The notes under the pieces are model-generated. The model ran no database searches. It was not told the origin of the DNA and worked only from the letters and a program-made list of their open reading frames with translations. 19,668 nt of DNA from Bryobacteraceae bacterium (lineage in GTDB: Bacteria; Acidobacteriota; Terriglobia; Bryobacterales; Bryobacteraceae): positions 1 through 19,668 of the forward strand of contig JANXXV010000474.1 in NCBI GenBank assembly GCA_025350445.1, written 5' to 3'. Both the position numbers and the translations under genes were made by a program. Below are positions 14,739 to 19,668 of the stretch, piece by piece; positions within the stretch are counted from its first letter, which is position 1; each line of letters begins with the position of its first letter.

Positions 14739-16348
14739 TGTGCGGCCTTTCGGATCGCTGGGTAAATGAGTTGCTGTGGAGAGGGCACGTATTCAGTCAC
14801 TGCTCCTTTCTTCTTCAGCTCGGCCGTCAGCGCGGCTACGTTCACCTGCTGCACTGCGGAATTTTGACGAATGGCCAAGCGGGCCGCGACGCCCGCTGCC
14901 TGTCCGATGATCATATACTGCGGCTCCATGCGCATAGACGAATACGCTACGTGGCTGGCGGAGAAACAAACCGGCACCAATAAATTCCTCACCTGAGTTC
15001 GCTTCGGCAACATCACCCGGAACGGGATCTGGTACGGTTTCACCGCCACCTGCATGTCGCCCTCATTGCGTGCGAAGCCATCCCGATCTACAACGCGTTG
15101 GATATTGTGCGAGTCGCTATTGTACGACCCCATGCCGATCGGGTCCGGTTTGGTCAGCTCCGTTTGCAGATCTTTCTGCACCGCGACGTATTCGCCAACC
15201 ATGCGCCGCGCCTCGCGAATGTAGAGCTGATGGGGCCAGTTGGCGGAGTCGGTAAACTCGTCTTTGCAGAGCGCCCAGCGATTCATCTCATTACGCAGCG
15301 GTTCGGGCGTCTTCGGATCGTTAGCCAGGAAGTACAGCAGGCCGGCAATGTAATCCTTGTGCGCCTGGATAATCTTTGCGCGCCGGGCGTAGTCTGCGTC
15401 GGGGTAATCGTAACTGCCTCCGATGTAGTCGGTTGAGAACGCGCCCTGGTTGTTGACGTCGGCTTTGCCGTTCGGAATCAGGTCGATCTTCAGGAACGTG
15501 CCGAGGGGCGGCACATGGCCCTCGGCTTTCGTACGCGCAGCGATCAGACGGGCGAGCAGTTCGTAGCGCATCGGGTCGTAACCTTCCGGTTTCGGAAACG
15601 GTGTCTGATTTCCGGAGACATCGGAGAAGCACATGCGGTAGTTGTACGACTGCACTTTCTTGTCCGCGGAACCCGGCGCGAGAAGCTTTTCAGAGAAGAG
15701 CTCGGGCAGCAACTGGTGTGCGTCGTTATAGGCCGGCACATCCACCAGAAACTGATGCTTCGGAGTTCGGCCGCGGACGCCCGCCAGCGACTCACCGTAC
15801 TGGGCACTTGATTCCCTACCCGTTGCATACGACACTCCGGCCTGCGCCATCAGATCGCCTTCATAGGTGCTGTCCATAAAGACTTTTGCGGAAAACGTTT
15901 CGCCGTTTTCCATAAGTACTTCGGCGATATCGAGACCGTTCTTGCGCACTCCGTTCTTTTCCTGCAAACGGCGTCCTTCCAAAACCGTCACGCCGGCTTC
16001 GCGTAACATCCGCCGGAAAACCTCCTCCGCCACATGCGGCTCGTGGTTCCAGGAGACTTCGTTCCCATAGCGGTTCATCCGGTAGTGTTTGCCCACGCGA
16101 TAGTAGAACTCCAGGGCATACCCGCCGATCACTTCTTTCTTACCGTAATCGGTCCAACTGAGCCCGCCGGAAACCATGCCGCCCAGATGTTGGCCCGGTT
16201 CCAGCAGTGCCGTATTCAGGCCTTCGCGGGCGGCGGACACAGCGGCGATGACACCGCCCGCAGTGCCACCGTAGACCACGACATCGAAATTCCGCGCCTC
16301 GCCGAACGAGAGCAGCGCGAAAGAAAGCAGCAGCGGGATCATCTTCAT
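14735..16348 (-). CDS. FAD-dependent oxidoreductase, exported
   Basis: A 537-residue flavoprotein of the FAD_oxidored (PF12831-like) type. Residues 1-18 look like a Sec signal peptide. The dinucleotide-binding motif follows at once, VVVYGGTAGGVIAA at about 23-36, a GGTAGG variant usual for this group. HLGGMVSGGLSWTD follows at 54-67, and the C-terminus has the expected ASHVAYSSMRMEPQYMIIGQ, then AAGVAARLA block. Members are common beside polymer-degradation genes in Acidobacteria and Planctomycetes; their substrates are mostly unknown. The start lies 4 bases after the stop of the TonB receptor remnant, and the stop overlaps the methyltransferase ATG, so all three read as one former operon. 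No sign of damage. Confidence 0.87.
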   Translation of the reverse strand: MKMIPLLLSFALLSFGEARNFDVVVYGGTAGGVIAAVSAAREGLNTALLEPGQHLGGMVSGGLSWTDYGKKEVIGGYALEFYYRVGKHYRMNRYGNEVSWNHEPHVAEEVFRRMLREAGVTVLEGRRLQEKNGVRKNGLDIAEVLMENGETFSAKVFMDSTYEGDLMAQAGVSYATGRESSAQYGESLAGVRGRTPKHQFLVDVPAYNDAHQLLPELFSEKLLAPGSADKKVQSYNYRMCFSDVSGNQTPFPKPEGYDPMRYELLARLIAARTKAEGHVPPLGTFLKIDLIPNGKADVNNQGAFSTDYIGGSYDYPDADYARRAKIIQAHKDYIAGLLYFLANDPKTPEPLRNEMNRWALCKDEFTDSANWPHQLYIREARRMVGEYVAVQKDLQTELTKPDPIGMGSYNSDSHNIQRVVDRDGFARNEGDMQVAVKPYQIPFRVMLPKRTQVRNLLVPVCFSASHVAYSSMRMEPQYMIIGQAAGVAARLAIRQNSAVQQVNVAALTAELKKKGAVTEYVPSPQQLIYPAIRKAAQ

Positions 16349-16352
16349 CGAT

Positions 16353-18348
16353 TTACCAGAGTAACCTCAGCGCAAGCTGGATGTTTCGCGGCTTGTTGTC
16401 CTGCGAGCTGACGATGCCGAACGACGCATTGCCAACAGAGGCGTTCGGGCCGCTGAAGATCACGTGGTTCAAAGCGTTGAACGCCTCCGCGCGAACTTGC
16501 AGCTTCATGGATTCGCGGATGGTGAAGAGCTTCATCACGGCGAAATCCACGTTGCCATTGCCAGGGGTGCGGAAACGGTCTGTCATTCTGGGGACATCGC
16601 CGAACTCGAAGGCGGGCGGCTGACGGAATGCGGCTGCGTTCAGGTAACCGGCCCCTGCGGAGACACCACCGAGCCGGCTTTTGATGCCACCCGACGTATA
16701 GGCGTTCGCATTCGCGCCGGCGAAGCTGGGCCGCGAGCCGGCGAATGCGGTCGCGCCGGTGTTGGAAAACTGCATGGGGAAACCGCTCTGCAACGTGAGA
16801 ATGCCGTTCACCTGCCAGCCGCCCACCGCCGCATCGAGCCATCGATTCATGCCGGAACCGAACGTCTTTCCTTTTCCTGCAGAGAGCTCATGGTTGCCTC
16901 TCAACACTAGACGCCGCGGAATATCGGTAGCCACCACGGACCGCTCCAACTTTCGGTTGTAATTGCTTTGATAGCCTGGGGTTCCCACCTCCAGAAACCG
17001 GGTGGTGAGGTTATTGGCGTGGCCGATATTCTTGGACCATGTGTAACGAAGCAAAACGGAAAGCCGGCGGCTCATGCGCTTTTGCAGCGTGACCTGCAAT
17101 GCATCGTAAACGGAATTGGCTTGCCCGAGATACTGTTGACTCACAGAGGTGAACTGCGGGAAGGCACGGAGCAACACTTGCCGTTGCACGGTGGCAGTTG
17201 CCAACGGGCCGCTGGCGATCACATTGAAGAATGGATTCGGCGCCAGTTGCGTTGGATAAACTATTTGGGTTTGATCGCCGACGGTTCCATAATACTGAAG
17301 GCGGAGCGAGTTCGGATTCAAGTTCAGGGGCAACTTTACGCTCTGATTCCCGGCGTAAGCGACATTGATCAGCCAACCGGCGGGCAGTTCGCGCTGGACG
17401 CCGAAGTTCCATTGCTGCGTGTAAAACATTGGCGTGTTGTATTCCAAGCCGCCGACGGAAGATCCGACCGAACCCGATGCGCCGAGCGATGCACCAACCA
17501 GCGGCAGCGTGCCAGTCGGGAGCGGATTCGAAACGGCGCCGACGGGCGTTACTCCATCAATTCCGGAGACGAACGTCGTGGTGACCTGTAACCCTGGATT
17601 GGTGCCGCTGTAGCCGCGTTGCGAGGTGGGCAGAAAGAAAATGCGGTAAGCGCCGCGCAGCACTGTCTTTGGTGTGAGGGGGTAGGCGAACCCCGCCCGC
17701 GGGCCGAAGTTGTTCCAGTCCGTTTTCCAAACCTGCCTGGGAATCCCGTTCACGCCGGAGAACACCGCGCCGCCCTTGAGAGGCAGTCCGGCGGCTTGCG
17801 CCAAAGGGCTGGCGATGTTCGGGTCAAAGTAGGCCTGCCTGTCATATCGCTCGGTGAAGCCAGTCTCAATATTCAACCTCAGACCGAGGTTCAGAGTCAA
17901 CTTCGGGGTGATGAGCCAATCATCCTGGACAAACAGCGCGTGGTAATACTGCAGCCGCGCCCAGGTATCGCTGTAGCGGATGGAGCCGCTGGAGGGATTA
18001 TGGATGGCGGCGACCTCGGCGGGCTGGTTCGGCGGGCTGGTTCGGCCCGCTGGTAAACGTGCTGTCGCAGGCGAAGGCGCCCGCGCCGCCGTCCAGCGTG
18101 AGTTCGATGTCACGATAGAGGCGCCCGTCCCAACCGTACTTAATAGTGTGCGGACCGTGTATCCAAGTGACATTGGCCGCAAGTGCATGGCTGTATCGCG
18201 ACCAATTCCGCGAAGCGTCATTGCCGATTAAGCGATACCCGGCGATGTTGAGAATGGGGATGGCCTTCACCAGCGCCTGTGCGGAGTGCGATGCGGGAAA
18301 GCCGACCGCGGACGGATCTTTTCCAACCGAAGGCGGAGCGCCTTCAGT
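16353..18348 (-). pseudogene. TonB-dependent receptor (Oar-like), 5'-truncated and frameshifted
   Basis: The C-terminal beta barrel of an outer-membrane receptor. Intact family proteins are usually about 1000-1200 residues; about 660 remain here. The downstream frame is open from 18221 to the TAA at 16353-16355 and shows barrel motifs: YYHALFVQDDWLITPKLTLN, then LGLRLN; NFGPRAGFAYPL; LLRYTWSKNIGHANN. It ends in a C-terminal tryptophan, as expected for an outer-membrane barrel. Upstream, from about 18320, the homology continues in another frame (KDPSAVGFPASHSAQ, then IAGYRLIGNDASRNWSRYSH and HTIKYGWDGRLYRD). The two frames are joined by an exact 13-base duplication at 18018-18043. The signal peptide, carboxypeptidase-like domain and plug are missing, so it cannot be a working receptor. 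The oxidoreductase gene follows after 4 bases. Confidence 0.85.
18018..18043. repeat. Exact 13-bp tandem duplication causing a frameshift
   Basis: GGCGGGCTGGTTC occurs twice in a row, at 18018-18030 and 18031-18043. On the minus strand each copy contributes to the peptide NQPAE, in two different frames. Removing one copy joins the upstream and downstream receptor frames exactly (13 bases shift the frame by one). Confidence 0.9.
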
Positions 18349-18445
18349 CTACGATTTTGCGGCACGCCGCGCGGGGATCACGCCAGACTCCGCTGCCTTC
18401 CCCGTGCCGACGCTGCCGCCCCCTTTCTCAGCGCCTTCGCGCTGA
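18329..18445. repeat. Cluster of three short hairpins at the receptor breakpoint
   Basis: Three perfect small stem-loops lie within 117 bases: GAAGGCG-GAG-CGCCTTC (18329-18345), GCGGC-AC-GCCGC (18359-18370) and TCAGCGC-CTTC-GCGCTGA (18428-18445). Receptor homology ends at the first of them. They look like dispersed palindromic units, but their copy number in the genome is unknown. Confidence 0.5.
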
Positions 18446-18829
18446 TGATAGCAATTCGGCAGCAATTTCCTCCACGGTAAGCCTCGCTGTGCCAGCTTGG
18501 CGAGGTGCGCCAGGATACCAATGATCTGGCAGTGGAAACCCTCTGCTTGACTGGTTCCGGCGCCATGGTGTACCAGCGGAAAACTCGTCGACAACCCGCG
18601 CGTAGGAATCGCGTTTCCGCGGCGTACAAGTGCGATAGTGCGACCAAGGGGTCGCGAGCAGACGAGGCGTCTGCCCCGCCGGTATCGGTTGGTCCAGTTG
18701 GCCACTGTCGAGCGCTATTTGATCATTGTAAAGAATCGGCTGGAACGGGATACCAGGGTGAACAACGGCTTCCCTTGTATGTCGCGGCAACCATCGTTTC
18801 ACTTGCGACGAGTGACAGCACGCTTGCGG
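18349..18829. other. Stretch without a recognisable gene
   Basis: Several frames are open on both strands, but none gave a recognisable protein. A minus frame open from 18705 to the TAG at 18349-18351 is in phase with the receptor remnant; its peptide (LAKLAQRGLPWRKLLPNCYH) is not receptor-like. The stretch separates the receptor remnant from the MFS remnant and holds hairpins near both ends. I read it as decayed or intergenic sequence. Confidence 0.4.
18640..18674. repeat. Two adjacent short hairpins
   Basis: GCGACC-AAGG-GGTCGC (18640-18655) is followed after two bases by GCAGACG-AGG-CGTCTGC (18658-18674). Both stems are perfect. The paired layout recalls clustered palindromic repeats or a strong transcript terminator, but there is no T-tract. 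Confidence 0.5.
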
Positions 18830-19060
18830 TTATTCATTCGAATTAGCCTGGATCGGCTGGCGCACCAGCAGCAGGTAGGCCGCCGCTGAAAGAAGACTTA
18901 GTCCGGCACTCAATAGCAGCGCTTGCGAGAAGCTACCGGTGCGGTGCACGATCAACCCCGTTACTGTCGGGGCGAGCGCACCGCCCAGATAGCCTCCAAA
19001 ATTCTGAATGGAGCCCAAGGATGGAGCAATCGGCGAATCGACGGGAAATGCCCATCGGTG
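18830..19060 (-). pseudogene. C-terminal remnant of an MFS transporter
   Basis: About 76 residues of a major facilitator superfamily permease survive. The clear part runs WAFPVDSPIAPSLGSIQNFG, then GYLGGALAPTVTGLIVHRTG and ALLLSAGLSLLSAAAYLLLV. It includes the last transmembrane helices and a normal stop at 18830-18832. The GSIQNFGGYLGGALAPTVTG block resembles the anion:cation symporter (ACS) group that carries organic acids or sugar acids. The frame is open a little further upstream, but similarity is lost near 19060 and ten or so helices are missing. An internal TTG at 19018 could give a 62-residue peptide, unlikely to be functional. Confidence 0.7.
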
Positions 19061-19213
19061 AAAGTGACACGCACTCGCCGCCTCTGGACGACGCTGGCCG
19101 ACTGGTGGGCAGGTATGTGAGTGACTTACTCCTCTGTTGATGCCAGTTCAGGTTCTTCAATCGAATTATCTGTAGTCAGCCGAATTGGCGAATTCAGACC
19201 GCAATGGTGGCGT

Positions 19214-19504
19214 TCACAGTGTCTCTCCAAGCGCGAGCAGTTCCTACCTGAGTTCGAGACGGCGAGCGTCATTGATCGCAAGAACCTGTACGGTCGCACG
19301 ACCAGCGGCACTCAATCCCTGGATGCTCGCGCCCCGGAAAATAAAGTGGTCGGTCCATCGGTCGCGACTTGGATGAAACAGGGCCGCCACTTCACCCGTC
19401 ACGGGATCAATCCCTGTCAGATTGGGGCCTTTATGAAGATTGCATCGATGGCAAGCAAGCGCCAGATTGTGGACTTCGTCGAGACCGCCGTGTTGTTGGA
19501 GGCG
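19214..19504 (-). pseudogene. C-terminal remnant of an HNH endonuclease, with in-frame stop
   Basis: The minus strand reads HGGLDEVHNLALACHRCNLH, then KGPNLTGIDPVTGEVAALFH and RDRWTDHFIF, GRATVQVLAIND, a family of small HNH nucleases I know from Acidobacteria and cyanobacteria. The zinc CxxC half-site and the NLALAC...CN..KGP active-site region are visible. The N-terminal part is missing: a TGA at 19505-19507 closes the frame just upstream. Near the end a TAG at 19244-19246 interrupts LELR-ELLALGETL where relatives have glutamine, as expected from one CAG-to-TAG change. The gene is therefore broken twice. Confidence 0.75.
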
Positions 19505-19512
19505 TCAGCTTA

Positions 19513-19668
19513 GTGGCGAACGCCCCCGCTCATCATCAGGATGAGTTTCCAACTGGCTATTCCTTGGAGGGTTGGTTTCCACCAGAGCCCGCCTCCGTTT
19601 CACCAGCCGAGTACGAGTATGCGGTAGAGTTGTCTTGCCGGTCGAGAGTTTTTCATCGAACGGCGAAC
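19513..19668 (+). CDS. Partial hypothetical ORF running off the window
   Basis: From GTG at 19513 the frame is open to the window end (52 codons). GGAGG at 19498-19502 lies ten bases upstream. The peptide (VANAPAHHQDEFPTGYSLEG, then EPASVSPAEYEYAVELSCRS) has a protein-like composition, but I do not recognise a family. It may be real, or a shadow of the missing front of the HNH gene on the other strand. Confidence 0.2.
   Translation, partial: MANAPAHHQDEFPTGYSLEGWFPPEPASVSPAEYEYAVELSCRSRVFHRTAN

Noticed and set aside
13875..14765. 296-residue plus-strand open frame opposite the methyltransferase
   Set aside because: Complement of a gene with clear SAM and catalytic motifs.
19121..19513. 130-residue plus-strand open frame
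   Set aside because: It lies antisense to the recognisable HNH remnant and lacks its own motif or ribosome-binding site.

Overview
The window looks like a piece of an Acidobacteria chromosome, most like the Solibacter/Bryobacter group. This is inferred from gene content: a large TonB-dependent receptor with an Oar-like barrel, secreted proteins made of 'putative Ig' repeats beside a secreted propeller protein, a Tat-exported sulfatase, an FAD-dependent oxidoreductase of the secreted GGTAGG type, and high-GC codon use. No rRNA, tRNA or CRISPR array was seen.

Layout. (1) 1-2784, plus strand: the end of a haem operon, hemN (3' part only), hemG/hemY and hemH, with overlapping stops and starts. 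A small unknown gene (2719-3159, minus) converges on hemH and overlaps its end; it has a TATAAT box almost touching its likely start. (2) 3285-7834, minus strand: a three-gene unit for exported proteins, in transcription order a small protein with a C-terminal membrane segment, a beta-propeller-like protein, and a 1003-residue protein with a nidogen-like domain and six cysteine-paired Ig-like repeats. (3) 7835-9002: no convincing gene; short coding-looking pieces in several frames suggest decayed genes. (4) 9003-9775: two small genes, each bordered or cut by a short inverted-repeat element of MITE type. (5) 9853-10557, plus: a GntR/FCD regulator. It converges on a minus-strand pair, an ABC-2 polysaccharide-type export permease followed by a sulfatase (10687-12894). 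(6) 12895-13741: mostly non-coding or decayed sequence, ending in a frameshifted 3' remnant of a MocR/PdxR-type regulator. (7) 13734-18348, minus strand: a truncated and frameshifted TonB receptor, an intact FAD-dependent oxidoreductase and an intact SAM O-methyltransferase. (8) 18349-19668: short hairpins plus C-terminal fragments of an MFS transporter and an HNH endonuclease, both broken.

How it fits together. The haem genes cover the last three steps of protohaem synthesis by the protoporphyrin route. The two minus-strand blocks (exported Ig/propeller proteins; receptor/oxidoreductase/methyltransferase) and the sulfatase fit a heterotroph that binds and processes complex polymers, but no substrate can be read from the sequence. 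No clearly new defence or mobile system was recognised. The most informative unusual signals are the exact 13-bp duplication that explains the receptor frameshift, the two inverted-repeat elements, the small hairpin lying at the receptor breakpoint, and the uncharacterised three-gene secreted unit.
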